Positions 1 to 9,327 of a stretch of DNA of 39,566 nt are shown in pieces. Both the position numbers and the translations under genes were made by a program. Origin of the DNA: Myceligenerans indicum (lineage in GTDB: Bacteria > Actinomycetota > Actinomycetes > Actinomycetales > Cellulomonadaceae); assembly GCF_016742955.1 (NCBI RefSeq), contig NZ_JABBYC010000043.1, positions 1-39,566 on the forward strand, read 5' to 3'. Within the stretch, counting starts at the first letter, position 1. Every line of letters begins with the position of its first letter. The notes below the pieces were generated by a model. That model was given only the letters and a program-made list of their open reading frames with translations, was not told the origin of the DNA and did not search any database.

Positions 1-5
1 CCTTA

Positions 6-38
6 TCGTCGGCAGCGTCAGATGTGTATAAGAGACAG
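6..38 (+). other. Nextera Read 1 transposase adapter (not genomic)
   Basis: These 33 bases match the Illumina Nextera Read 1 adapter; the last 19 (20-38) are the Tn5 mosaic end. The five bases before it are also not trustworthy as genome. Genomic sequence starts at 39. The reverse complement of the same mosaic end closes the window, so both ends are library junctions. Confidence 0.97.
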
Positions 39-742
39 TTCGTCCGTCGGGTTCGGGGGTGGGGGTGTCTGGGAGTTTGGGGGTGGGGCGTCTGACGGAT
101 GCGGTGGCTGATGATGGGCTTGGTTTGTTGGTTGGGGGGTTGAGTGAGACGTTGGTTTATGGTCCTGGTGGGGAGCGGCGTGGGGAGGGGTGTCGGGTGT
201 TTGTGTCGTCGTATGCGCCGCGTCCGCGGATGTTGGTTTTTGGTGCGATTGATTTTGCGGCGGCGACGGCGCGGGTGGGTTCGTTCTTGGGGTATCGGGT
301 GACGGTGTGTGATGCGCGGCCGGTGTTTGCGACGGCGACGCGTTTTCCGGATGCGGATGAGGTGGTGACTGATTGGCCGCATCGGTATCTGGCGGCTGAG
401 GTGGCTGGGGGGCGGGTTGATGGGCGCACGGTGGTGTGTGTGTTGACGCATGATCCGAAGTTTGATGTGCCGGTGTTGGAGCTTGCGTTGGGTTTGGGGG
501 TGGCGTATGTGGGGGCGATGGGTTCGCGTCGTACGCATGAGGATCGGTTGGCTCGTCTGGTGGAGGCGGGGGTTCGGGAGGATGAGTTGGCGCGTTTGCA
601 CAGTCCGATCGGTTTGGATCTGGGGGCGCGTACTCCGGAGGAGACGGCGGTGAGTATTGCTGCGGAGATCGTCTCGGCCCGTTGGGGAGGTTCGGGCCAT
701 GCCCTGACGGAGACGGACGGCCGCATCCACCACGATGCCTGA
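39..742 (+). CDS. xdhC: XdhC/CoxI family protein, 5'-truncated
   Basis: XdhC/CoxI proteins bind and mature (sulfurylate) the molybdenum cofactor before insertion into xanthine dehydrogenase-type enzymes. The frame is open from the adapter junction, so the N-terminal part is lost; the GTG at 59 is internal and not a real start. The Rossmann-like C-terminal domain is complete: MLVFGAIDFAAA near the middle, then AYVGAMGSRRTHEDR, the HSPIGLDLGARTPEE signature and a final IAAEI. It precedes coxSLMG on the same strand with a gap of about 150 bp, so it probably serves that enzyme. Base use is odd: about 200 codons up to position 660 end almost only in G or T, then C-ending codons return. The family call is firm; the partner enzyme is inferred from position. 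Confidence 0.9.
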
Positions 743-843
743 GGACCCCTCCCATGAGTTGCGACTCCCAGGGCGCTGTGCTCGCCTGAACGGGTGGCGG
801 CGTCGCCGCCAAGGTGTGGCGGAGGATGGTCGCCCCGGCGTAC

Positions 844-859
844 CGTGATGCGTGTCACA
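844..859. promoter_or_regulatory. Crp/GlxR-like operator in front of the cox operon
   Basis: The sequence CGTGATGCGTGTCACA matches the Crp-family consensus TGTGA-N6-TCACA at 9 of 10 fixed positions. It lies 30 bp upstream of the coxS start, between xdhC and coxS. Crp/GlxR-type regulators commonly control carbon and redox genes in actinobacteria. Whether this site activates or represses cannot be read from the sequence. Confidence 0.5.
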
Positions 860-889
860 CCGTCACAACGCAGTGGCTGAGGAGTGTCC

Positions 890-1444
890 ATGACCAGGAT
901 CGAACTCACCGTCGACGGCGCGAAGGTGTCCGACGACGTCGAACCCCGCCTGCTGCTCGTGCAGTACCTGCGCGAACGGCTCGGCAAGACCGGAACCGTG
1001 ATCGGCTGCGACACCGCGAGCTGCGGTGCCTGCACCGTCCATCTGGACGGCCGCAGCGTGAAGTCGTGCAACGTCCTGGCCGTCCAGGCCGACGGCGCCG
1101 AGATCACCACCATCGAGGGACTCGCCGCGGACGGGGAGGCGTCCGGCGCCGACGGGCAGCTCCATCCCGTGCAGGAGGCGTTCCACGAGTGCCATGCCCT
1201 GCAGTGCGGGTTCTGCACACCCGGCATGATCATGCAGACCGCGGACCTGCTCGCCGAGAACCCCCACCCGACCGAGGACGAGATCCGCCAGGGACTGGAG
1301 GGCAACCTCTGCCGGTGCACCGGCTACCACAACATCGTGCGCGCCGTGCAGTACGCGGCGAACGGAACGTCCGCCACCCCCGGGACCGGTGCCGCGGCAC
1401 AGCCCGCGGCCGGGTCCGGGACCATCGACGGAGGTGCGGCATGA
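890..1444 (+). CDS. coxS: Molybdenum hydroxylase small subunit, two [2Fe-2S] clusters
   Basis: This is the iron-sulfur subunit of a xanthine oxidase-family enzyme; it passes electrons from the molybdenum site to FAD. The plant-type ferredoxin cluster is Cys40, 45, 48 and 60 (GCDTASCGAC). The helical-domain cluster is Cys101/Cys106/Cys109 region (CHALQCGFCTPG) with Cys141-Arg-Cys143 (CRCTGYHN). ATG 890 is chosen because GGAG ends 5 nt upstream; an in-frame GTG at 884 lies inside that ribosome site. The protein is 184 aa, slightly longer than the usual 155-170 aa because of an Ala/Gly/Pro-rich C-terminal tail after about residue 155. Its stop overlaps the coxL start (ATGA), so translation is coupled. 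Confidence 0.96.
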   Translation: MTRIELTVDGAKVSDDVEPRLLLVQYLRERLGKTGTVIGCDTASCGACTVHLDGRSVKSCNVLAVQADGAEITTIEGLAADGEASGADGQLHPVQEAFHECHALQCGFCTPGMIMQTADLLAENPHPTEDEIRQGLEGNLCRCTGYHNIVRAVQYAANGTSATPGTGAAAQPAAGSGTIDGGAA

Positions 1445-3849
1445 CCACGACGGAAGAAGCCCCCGCGGCCCCCGCGGACGAGATCGGCCGCGACCGGCGT
1501 CGCAAGGAGGACCGCCGCCTCATCACCGGGCGCACCCACTGGACCGACAACATCGTGCTGCCCGGCACGCTGCACCTGGCCATGGTGCGCAGCCCCTTCG
1601 CCCACGCGAACATCACCGGGATCGACACCCGGGCCGCCGCCCAGGCCCCGAACGTCGTCGCGGTGCTGACCGGCACCGACCTGGCCGCGACCCAGGGAGT
1701 GCTCGCCAACGCCTGGCCCATCACGCCGGACCAGGTGACACCCGAGCACAAGCCGGTCGCCGTCGACCGTGTCGCCTTCGCCGGTGAGATCGTCGCCGTC
1801 GTCGTCGCCCGCAGTGCCGCCGCGGCCGCCGATGCCGCCGACCTGGTCGACGTCGACTACGACGAGCTGCCCGCCGCCCTCGACCTCAGGACCGCCGCCG
1901 CGGCGACGCCCGAGAACGGCGGCGCCATCGCCCATCCCGACCTGGGCACGAACAACTCGGCCCAGTGGATCTTCGACTCCGCGCAGGCCGGCACCGGGGG
2001 CAACGTCGAGGACGCCATCGCCGCCGCGCGCGCCGACGGCATCGTCATCGAGCGCGAGTACCGCCAGCAGCGCCTCATCCCGGCGTTCATGGAGCCCCGC
2101 TCCGTCGTCGTGGACCCCACGGGCGAACAGATCACCGTCTGGTCCGCCACCCAGATCCCGCACATCGCCCGCTTCCTCCTGGCCGCCACCACGGGCGTGC
2201 CCGAGTCGAAGATCCGCTACATCGCGCCCGACGTCGGCGGCGGTTTCGGCGGCAAGCTCCAGACCACCCCGGAGGAGTGGGCGGCGTTCGCCGTCGCGCG
2301 CCGCTTCGGCAAGCCCGTCAAGTACACCGAGACTCGCTCGGAGTCCCTCCAGTCCGCCCACCACGGCCGCGACCAGTGGCAGAAGCTCACCCTCGCGGCC
2401 ACGAACGACGGCACCGTCACCGGCCTCAAGGTGGAACTCCTCGCCGACCTCGGCGCCTACGTCGCCCTCGTGGGCGGCGGCGTGCCCGTCCTCGGCGCGT
2501 TCATGTTCAACGCCATCTACAAGTTCCCGGCCTACCGGTTCGACTGCCGCACCGTCCTGACCAACAAGGCCTGGACCGACGCCTACCGCGGCGCGGGACG
2601 CCCGGAGGCCACGTTCGCCATCGAACGCCTCATGGACGAGCTCGCCGCCGAACTCGGCCGGGACCCCCTGGAGGTGCGCCGCCAGAACTGGATCACCCAC
2701 GACGAGTTCCCCTTCACCACCGTCGCCGGTCTCACCTACGACTCCGGCGACTACGAGTCCGCCACCGCCCAGGCGGTCGATGCCTTCGGCTACGAGGACC
2801 TGCGAGCCGAACAGGCCCGCAGGCGCGAGGCAGGCGATCCGGTCCAGCTCGGCATCGGCGTCTCCACCTTCACCGAGATGTGCGGCCTGGCCCCCTCCCG
2901 CGTGCTCGGCAGCCTCGACTACGGAGCCGGCGGCTGGGAGCACGCCGAGATCCGCATGCTTCCCACCGGCAAGGTCGAGGTCGTCACCGGCGCCAGCGCC
3001 CACGGGCAGGGCCACGAGACCGCCTTCAGCCAGATCGTCGCCGACCGGCTCGGCGTCCCCTTCGAGGACGTCGAGGTGCTGCACGGCGACACCCAGGTCG
3101 CCCCCCGTGGCCTGGACACCTACGGCTCCCGGTCGCTGACCGTCGGCGGGGAGGCACTGGCCCTCGCCGCCGACAAGGTCGTGGCCAAGGCCAAGCCGTG
3201 GGCCGCGCACCTGCTGGAGGCCGACCCCCGGGACATCGAGTTCTCCCGCGGGACGTTCGCCGTGTCCGGCACCGGTGAGGGCAAGACCATCCAGGAGATC
3301 GCCCTCGCCGCCTTCGCCGCCCACGACTACCCCGAGGGCATCGAGCCCGGCATCGACGCCGAGGTGACGTTCGACCCGGTGAACTTCTCCTTCCCGCACG
3401 GCACACACCTGTGCGCCGTCGAGGTGGACACGGAGACCGGCGCCGTGCGGTTGCGCAAGTACGTGTGCGTGGACGACGTCGGAACCGTCATCAACCCGCT
3501 CATCGTGGCCGGGCAGGTGCACGGCGGGCTCGTGCAGGGCATCGCCCAGGCATTGTGGGAGGAGGCGGTGTACGACGAGTCCGGCACACTGCTCACGGGC
3601 ACGCTCGCCGACTACCTCGTGCCCAGCGCCGCCGACCTCATCAGCTTCGACACGGCCCACCGCAGCACTCCCGCCACCTCCAACTCCCTCGGGGCCAAGG
3701 GCGTGGGCGAGGCGGGCACGATCGCCTCCACGCCCGCCGTGGTGAACGCCGTCGTCGACGCGATCCGACCCTACGGGGTGCACGACGTCGAAATGCCCTG
3801 CACGCCCGCGCGCGTCTGGCGCGCCATCCAGGACGGGAGCGCGTCATGA
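1441..3849 (+). CDS. coxL: Molybdenum hydroxylase large subunit, form II CoxL-like
   Basis: This 802-aa catalytic subunit would bind the Mo-molybdopterin cytosine dinucleotide cofactor. Visible motifs are DVGGGFGGK (residues 264-272, cofactor binding), AYRGAGR (381-387, active-site loop) and GVGEAG with the family's catalytic Glu757. True aerobic CO dehydrogenases (form I) carry AYXCSFR with the Cu-binding Cys. Here AYRGAGR marks the form II group, so CO oxidation should not be assumed; other aldehydes or N-heterocycles are as likely. The start is fixed by the ATGA overlap with coxS; the frame stays open upstream but that extension overlaps coxS and is not real. It also overlaps coxM by ATGA. 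Confidence 0.95.
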   Translation: MTTTEEAPAAPADEIGRDRRRKEDRRLITGRTHWTDNIVLPGTLHLAMVRSPFAHANITGIDTRAAAQAPNVVAVLTGTDLAATQGVLANAWPITPDQVTPEHKPVAVDRVAFAGEIVAVVVARSAAAAADAADLVDVDYDELPAALDLRTAAAATPENGGAIAHPDLGTNNSAQWIFDSAQAGTGGNVEDAIAAARADGIVIEREYRQQRLIPAFMEPRSVVVDPTGEQITVWSATQIPHIARFLLAATTGVPESKIRYIAPDVGGGFGGKLQTTPEEWAAFAVARRFGKPVKYTETRSESLQSAHHGRDQWQKLTLAATNDGTVTGLKVELLADLGAYVALVGGGVPVLGAFMFNAIYKFPAYRFDCRTVLTNKAWTDAYRGAGRPEATFAIERLMDELAAELGRDPLEVRRQNWITHDEFPFTTVAGLTYDSGDYESATAQAVDAFGYEDLRAEQARRREAGDPVQLGIGVSTFTEMCGLAPSRVLGSLDYGAGGWEHAEIRMLPTGKVEVVTGASAHGQGHETAFSQIVADRLGVPFEDVEVLHGDTQVAPRGLDTYGSRSLTVGGEALALAADKVVAKAKPWAAHLLEADPRDIEFSRGTFAVSGTGEGKTIQEIALAAFAAHDYPEGIEPGIDAEVTFDPVNFSFPHGTHLCAVEVDTETGAVRLRKYVCVDDVGTVINPLIVAGQVHGGLVQGIAQALWEEAVYDESGTLLTGTLADYLVPSAADLISFDTAHRSTPATSNSLGAKGVGEAGTIASTPAVVNAVVDAIRPYGVHDVEMPCTPARVWRAIQDGSAS

Positions 3850-4730
3850 TCCCCGCACCCTTCGAGTACGCCCGGCCCACCAGCGTCGACGAGGCGCTCG
3901 GCCTGCTCGCCGGGTCCGACGACGCCAAGGTCATCGCCGGGGGCCAGTCCCTCCTGCCGGTGCTCCGCATGCGCCTGAACGCGCCCGAGCTGGTGGTCGA
4001 CATCGGCCGCATTCCCGCGCTGCACGGCATCCGCGACGTCGCCGGCGGCGGCGCCGTGGCCGGGGGCGGCGGAGCGATCGAGATCGGCGCGATGACGCCG
4101 TACCACGAGCTGCTCGCGTCGGACGAGATCCGCACGGAACTGGGCCTCCTGCACGACGCCGTCGCGTCGGTGGGGGACCCGCAGATCCGGCACCGGGGCA
4201 CCCTGGGCGGGTCGCTCGCGCACGCCGACCCCGCCGGGGACTGCGGCGCGGTGGCGCTGGCGCTGGAGGCCGAGATGGTCATCGCCGGGCCCGCCGGCGA
4301 ACGGGTGGTCCCCGCCGCCGACTTCTTCCAGGACCTGTTCACCACGGCGGTCGGGGAGGACGAACTGCTCGTCGCGGTCCGGTTCCCCGTGCACCCCGGA
4401 TGGGGGTCCCGGTACGAGAAGTTCGTGCGCACCGCCCAGCAGTGGCCCATCGTCGCCGTCGGCGCGTGCGTGCACATGGCCGACGGGAAGACGATCTCCG
4501 CGGCGCGGATCGGCCTGACCAACATGGGGCCGACGCCCCTGCGGGCGCGTGCCGTGGAGGAGGCGCTCGTCGGCGTGGAGCCGACGGCCCAGGCGGTGGG
4601 CGCGGCGTGCGCCGCCGTGGCCGACGGCACCAGCCCGCCGTCGGACCTCAACGGGGACGCCGACTACCGGCGCCACCTCGCGACCGTGCTCGCCCGGCGC
4701 GCCGTGCTCGCGGCGGCGGGAGCGGCGTGA
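3846..4730 (+). CDS. coxM: Molybdenum hydroxylase FAD-binding medium subunit
   Basis: This 294-aa FAD subunit takes electrons from the iron-sulfur subunit and hands them to the external acceptor. The two FAD signatures of the CoxM/CutM family are present: AGGQSLLPVLRMR (from residue 31) and TLGGSLAHADPAGD (from residue 119). A C-terminal CO_deh_flav_C-like region follows (AAARIGLTNMGPTPLRA equivalent near residues 215-235). Length is normal for the family. It starts within the coxL stop (ATGA), and coxG follows after 31 nt, so the four genes form one operon in the order S-L-M-G. The order differs from the M-S-L order of classical form I cox clusters, in agreement with the form II active site. 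Confidence 0.95.
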   Translation: MIPAPFEYARPTSVDEALGLLAGSDDAKVIAGGQSLLPVLRMRLNAPELVVDIGRIPALHGIRDVAGGGAVAGGGGAIEIGAMTPYHELLASDEIRTELGLLHDAVASVGDPQIRHRGTLGGSLAHADPAGDCGAVALALEAEMVIAGPAGERVVPAADFFQDLFTTAVGEDELLVAVRFPVHPGWGSRYEKFVRTAQQWPIVAVGACVHMADGKTISAARIGLTNMGPTPLRARAVEEALVGVEPTAQAVGAACAAVADGTSPPSDLNGDADYRRHLATVLARRAVLAAAGAA

Positions 4731-4761
4731 GGCCGCCCGCCGCACGGGAAGGCGGCGACAC

Positions 4762-5239
4762 ATGGAACTGATCCACGAGTTCACCGTGCCCGCCGACGTC
4801 GCGACGACGTTCGCGACCTTCGACGACGTCGAGTCGGTGGCCGAGTGCTTTCCCGGCGCGCAGGTGACCTCGGTCGACGGCGACTCGTTCACGGGCTCGG
4901 TGAAGATCAAGCTCGGCCCCATCGCGCTCACCTTCAACGGCGTGGGCGAGTTCCGGGAGAGGCGGCTCGCCGAGGACGGCAGCTCGGGACGCATGGTCCT
5001 GTCCGCGAAGGGCAAGGACAAGCGCGGCAACGGCACGGCCGGGGCGGAGGCCGTCGTCGTCCTCACGCCCGGGGAAGGAACGACGGGTGGTCCGGCCACC
5101 GACGTCGAGGTCCGGACCGACCTGCAGATCGGCGGCAAGGTCGCGAGCATGGGCCGAGGCCTGGTGCAGGAGGTCTCCAACAAGATGCTCGGCCGCTTCA
5201 CGGACTGCCTGGAGGGGAAGCTGACCGGCCCGGCCGGCG

Positions 5240-5253
<14 letters not shown>
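4762..5253 (+). CDS. coxG: CoxG-like SRPBCC (START-fold) protein
   Basis: This 163-aa protein has the CoxG/SRPBCC pattern: MELIHEFTVPADVATTF at the N-terminus, the CFPGAQ turn, FTGSVKIKLGPIALTFNG in the middle and a C-terminal helix containing VQEVSNKMLGRFTDCLE. CoxG proteins are associated with maturation or membrane recruitment of CO dehydrogenase-type enzymes; the molecular role is not settled. No C-terminal membrane anchor is seen, unlike some CoxG proteins that carry one. It is the last gene of the operon. Its 3' end overlaps the 3' end of the convergent ABC-F gene by 14 bp. Confidence 0.88.
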
Positions 5254-6838
<1,585 letters not shown>

Positions 6839-6853
6839 GGGATGAGGGTCCTT

Positions 6854-6887
6854 CGGTGTTCGAGGGAGTGCGGTGTTCGCGGGAGTG
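6854..6887. repeat. Tandem 17-bp direct repeat in the ABC-F leader
   Basis: CGGTGTTCG(A/C)GGGAGTG occurs twice with no gap (6854-6870 and 6871-6887) and one mismatch. It lies 16 bp upstream of the ABC-F start in an otherwise gene-free 171 bp. It could be a double regulator site or part of a leader RNA structure; nothing else is recognisable in this gap. Confidence 0.75.
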
Positions 6888-7009
6888 CAGGGCCCATGGC
6901 GGCCGAGCCGAACGGGGGCCGGGCCAGTCTACGCAGTCGTCACGGGCGGACGCAGTGAGCTACGTCGCGCCCGCGCCGGCCGGGCCGCCTGCTCACGGGT
7001 GGCCGGCCG

Positions 7010-7969
7010 TCAGTGGAGCTGGGCGTCGATGAGGGCGTCCTCGTCGTCGGAGTCGGCCGTGGGACGGGACAGCAGGCCACGGCGGGCGCCGGGCGCACCG
7101 TCCGGGCGCCGGGCGCGCGACGTCGTCCCGCCCGTGGCGGCGTCGACGTCCGGAGCGGCCAGCAGCAGGTCCCCGGCCGACACCGTCGCGCCCCGCAACG
7201 CCCCGCGCTCGCGCCGCCACAGGAGCACGTACCCCGCGATCGCGCCGACGGAGAACACCGCCCACTGGAACGCGTAGCTCAGGTGCGAGCCGGGGTCGGT
7301 GCTGGGCTCGGGCAGTGCGGCGGGTGCCGTCGCGGGGCGGGGCGACTCGGTGCGCAGCGCCCCGTAGGCGCCGACCGTGCGGCCGTCGGCCCAGCCCGCG
7401 CCGTCGGCGCCGGCCGCCAGGACCTGGGCGGTCGAGATCGCCTGGACCTGACCGGGGGGTGCGCCGCGGGAGGAGGGCGGCTCGTCGCCGCGCAGGGATG
7501 CCGTCACCTCGACCTCGCCGCGGGGAGGCTCCGGCACGAACGCGGGGGCGCTCCCGTCCGTGCCCAGGGGGACGAACCCGCGGTCGATCACGACGACGAT
7601 CCCGTCCGGCGCGGCCGGGTGGGACGCGACGAACGGCACGAGCACGTGGTAGCCCGGCGTGGAGTGCACGGGGCGGTTGCGCAGCAGCACGGTCGCCCCG
7701 GTCTCGTAGTGCCCGGTGAGGGTGACGGGCTGCCAGACCGCGTCGTCGGGCACCACGGCGCCGGGGCCGTCGAGGATGTCGCTCACCGGCACCGGATCGG
7801 CGGACCAGTTCGTCTCGATCAGGTCGATCTGGGCGCTGCGGTTCTCGTACCGGTTCCACTGCCAGCGGCCCGCGACCAGGCACAGCGCGGCCAGCAGCAC
7901 CGCGGCGACGCCGAGGATCACCCATTGCCTGGTGGTGCGGGGGGCGCGCGCCTGACCGGCTGGGCTCAC
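7010..7969 (-). CDS. SURF1 family cytochrome oxidase assembly protein
   Basis: SURF1 proteins help assemble the haem a / copper centre of aa3-type cytochrome c oxidase. The 319-aa protein has the family layout: an N-terminal membrane helix (about residues 17-36), the conserved GRWQWNRYENR just after it, a long extracytoplasmic domain with GHYETGATVLLRNRP and VVVIDRGFVPLG, and a second helix near residues 235-255 (HLSYAFQWAVFSVGAIAGYV). A charged cytoplasmic tail of about 60 residues rich in Ala/Gly/Arg/Asp is longer than usual. The GTG start overlaps the stop of the upstream gene (GTGA), so translation is coupled. Confidence 0.93.
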   Translation of the reverse strand: MSPAGQARAPRTTRQWVILGVAAVLLAALCLVAGRWQWNRYENRSAQIDLIETNWSADPVPVSDILDGPGAVVPDDAVWQPVTLTGHYETGATVLLRNRPVHSTPGYHVLVPFVASHPAAPDGIVVVIDRGFVPLGTDGSAPAFVPEPPRGEVEVTASLRGDEPPSSRGAPPGQVQAISTAQVLAAGADGAGWADGRTVGAYGALRTESPRPATAPAALPEPSTDPGSHLSYAFQWAVFSVGAIAGYVLLWRRERGALRGATVSAGDLLLAAPDVDAATGGTTSRARRPDGAPGARRGLLSRPTADSDDEDALIDAQLH

Positions 7970-8223
7970 GCGGGTTCCTGACGGTCCAGCTCACCGGCGG
8001 GCACGGTGTGCCGCAGGAAGCCCCGTGCGGACAGGAACTGTCCGAGGTGTTCGCGGTGGTCGTCGCACGCGAGCCACACCTTGCGGCGCTCGGGGGTGTG
8101 CAGGCGCGGGTTGTTCCACAGCAGGCCCCAGCCGGCCTCCGCACGGCAGCCCTTGGCGCTGCAGACCAGTTCGCCGACCGCGTCGGGCGCCGGGACGGAG
8201 CCGCCCGTTCCCAGGACATCCAT
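7966..8223 (-). CDS. Small conserved Cys/His protein, unknown function
   Basis: This 85-aa protein has CSAKGC near residue 21 and CDDHREH near residue 53, with WGLLWNNPRLHTPERRKVW between them. Two cysteines, then Cys and His, suggest a small zinc-binding fold. Similar small proteins of actinobacteria have, as I recall, been carried in databases under the name acetone carboxylase, which is not credible for a protein this size. It is coupled to both neighbours: its ATG shares a base with the stop of the DUF3099-type gene and its stop overlaps the SURF1 start. This suggests a role linked to the membrane or respiratory proteins, but that is inference. Confidence 0.85.
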   Translation of the reverse strand: MDVLGTGGSVPAPDAVGELVCSAKGCRAEAGWGLLWNNPRLHTPERRKVWLACDDHREHLGQFLSARGFLRHTVPAGELDRQEPA

Positions 8224-8642
8224 CAGTTCTTCTTCTCCACGGGTTCGTCACGCACGTCGTCGAGCAGGGCGTCGCCGTCGATCACGGCGTGGCCGGCGGC
8301 CTCGTCGTCCCGGCCGGGGGAGTCGTCCCCGTCGTCGCCCGGCGGCAGGGCGACCGGGTCCCCGGGCACGTAGGCCTGCGCGTCTAGCGGCGTGCGGTTC
8401 GGCCCGGCGTTGACGAAGACCACCGCGGTGTACGGCAGCACCACCGCCCCGACCGCGAGCGTCCAGCCGAGCCAGGTGAGCCCCGTGGTGAGGCAGAGGA
8501 TCGCACCGACGAAGCACAACAGGCGGATCCCCATCTGGATGAGATACACCTTGGCGCGCCGCGCCTGGTCGTCGTCGAGCGACTCGGGGACCGACGTGAT
8601 CGACTGGACCTCGGGCTCGGCGGAACGGGGAGCCTTGCTCAT
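8223..8642 (-). CDS. DUF3099-type small membrane protein
   Basis: This 139-aa protein has a cytoplasmic N-terminus containing QSITSVPESLDDDQARR, two membrane helices (about residues 37-56 and 60-79) with a short turn, and an acidic C-terminal tail. The N-terminal ITSxxxSLxxDQxxR pattern followed by two helices is that of the DUF3099 family of actinobacteria, of unknown function. ATG 8642 is preferred over GTG 8645 because a TAGACT hexamer ends 6 nt before it and there is no ribosome site, the pattern of a leaderless mRNA. It is the first gene of a three-gene coupled unit ending in the SURF1 gene. Confidence 0.85.
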   Translation of the reverse strand: MSKAPRSAEPEVQSITSVPESLDDDQARRAKVYLIQMGIRLLCFVGAILCLTTGLTWLGWTLAVGAVVLPYTAVVFVNAGPNRTPLDAQAYVPGDPVALPPGDDGDDSPGRDDEAAGHAVIDGDALLDDVRDEPVEKKN

Positions 8643-8648
8643 CACCCC

Positions 8649-8654
8649 AGTCTA
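8649..8654 (-). promoter_or_regulatory. Leaderless -10 (TAGACT) of the DUF3099-SURF1 unit
   Basis: TAGACT fits TANNNT and is followed by 6 nt and then ATG 8642 on the minus strand. With no Shine-Dalgarno sequence between, transcription would begin at or next to the start codon. Confidence 0.5.
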
Positions 8655-8713
8655 CGAGCCCTCCGCTCCGGCCCGTGCCGCCCGCTCGTGCCGCCGGCAC
8701 GCGCGCCCGGGCG

Positions 8714-9247
8714 TCAGCCGGGTGGCCGGCCCACGTGCGTGAGCACGGCGGAGGAGCGTTCCCAGGCCGACCAGGGGACCTCGGCGGGAGCCTCCAGCAG
8801 GGAGTAGGTGGCGGTCGGCACGCCGACACGCACCTGGGCCAGCGCCGCGTCGTCCGAGCCGGGACCGGCCAGGAAGGCGGCGGTCGCGGCCATCGTGGGC
8901 TCGTGACCGATCACCAGGACGGTGCGTGCGCTCTCGTCCAGGTCGGCGACGAGCCCGAGCACGTCGCTCACCCGGGCGTTGTACAGGGCGTCCGTGACCA
9001 CGACGGTGGGCACGCCGCTACGCCTGCCGTTCAGCCCGCCCTTGGCCAGGTTCCACGTCTGGCGCGTGCGCAGCGCGGAGGAGACGAGCACGACGTCGGG
9101 CGCGGCGCCGAGCGCGACGAGCGCCGCTCCCAGCCCCGCCGCCTGCGTCCGCCCGCGCAGGGCGAGCGGACGCAGCGCGTCGTCGGAGGCCGTGGCCGGC
9201 TCGGCCTTGGCGTGACGCAACAGGACGAGCCGACGCATCGGCGTCAC
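8714..9247 (-). CDS. SixA-type phosphohistidine phosphatase / histidine phosphatase family
   Basis: The RHG-type motif LVLLRHAKAEP lies at the N-terminus (SixA-type RHAK/RHAxA), with ALRTRQTW and VIGHEPTM supplying the second arginine and the second histidine of the histidine phosphatase pocket. SixA proteins remove phosphate from phosphohistidine; actinobacterial homologues have unknown substrates. GTG 9247 is chosen because AGGAGG lies 8 nt upstream; the next ATG at 9238 would be 17 nt from it. The protein is 177 aa. It follows fabI on the same strand after 80 bp and may be in its operon. Confidence 0.9.
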   Translation of the reverse strand: MTPMRRLVLLRHAKAEPATASDDALRPLALRGRTQAAGLGAALVALGAAPDVVLVSSALRTRQTWNLAKGGLNGRRSGVPTVVVTDALYNARVSDVLGLVADLDESARTVLVIGHEPTMAATAAFLAGPGSDDAALAQVRVGVPTATYSLLEAPAEVPWSAWERSSAVLTHVGRPPG

Positions 9248-9327
9248 GGGCGACACCTCCTCGCGATGCCTGGCCACGATGTCTCCTTCCGGTTCTTGCG
9301 GTGCCTCCCCGGTGGGGGATCCGGCGG

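Noticed and set aside
814..1440. N-terminal extension of coxL to 814
   Set aside because: The open frame upstream overlaps coxS entirely; the ATGA overlap at 1441 gives the real start.
1324..3783. 819-codon open frame on the minus strand across coxL
   Set aside because: It is the antisense shadow of a well-supported molybdenum hydroxylase gene; the protein has no domain and is Gly/Val/Asp-rich, as expected from reversed GC-rich codons.
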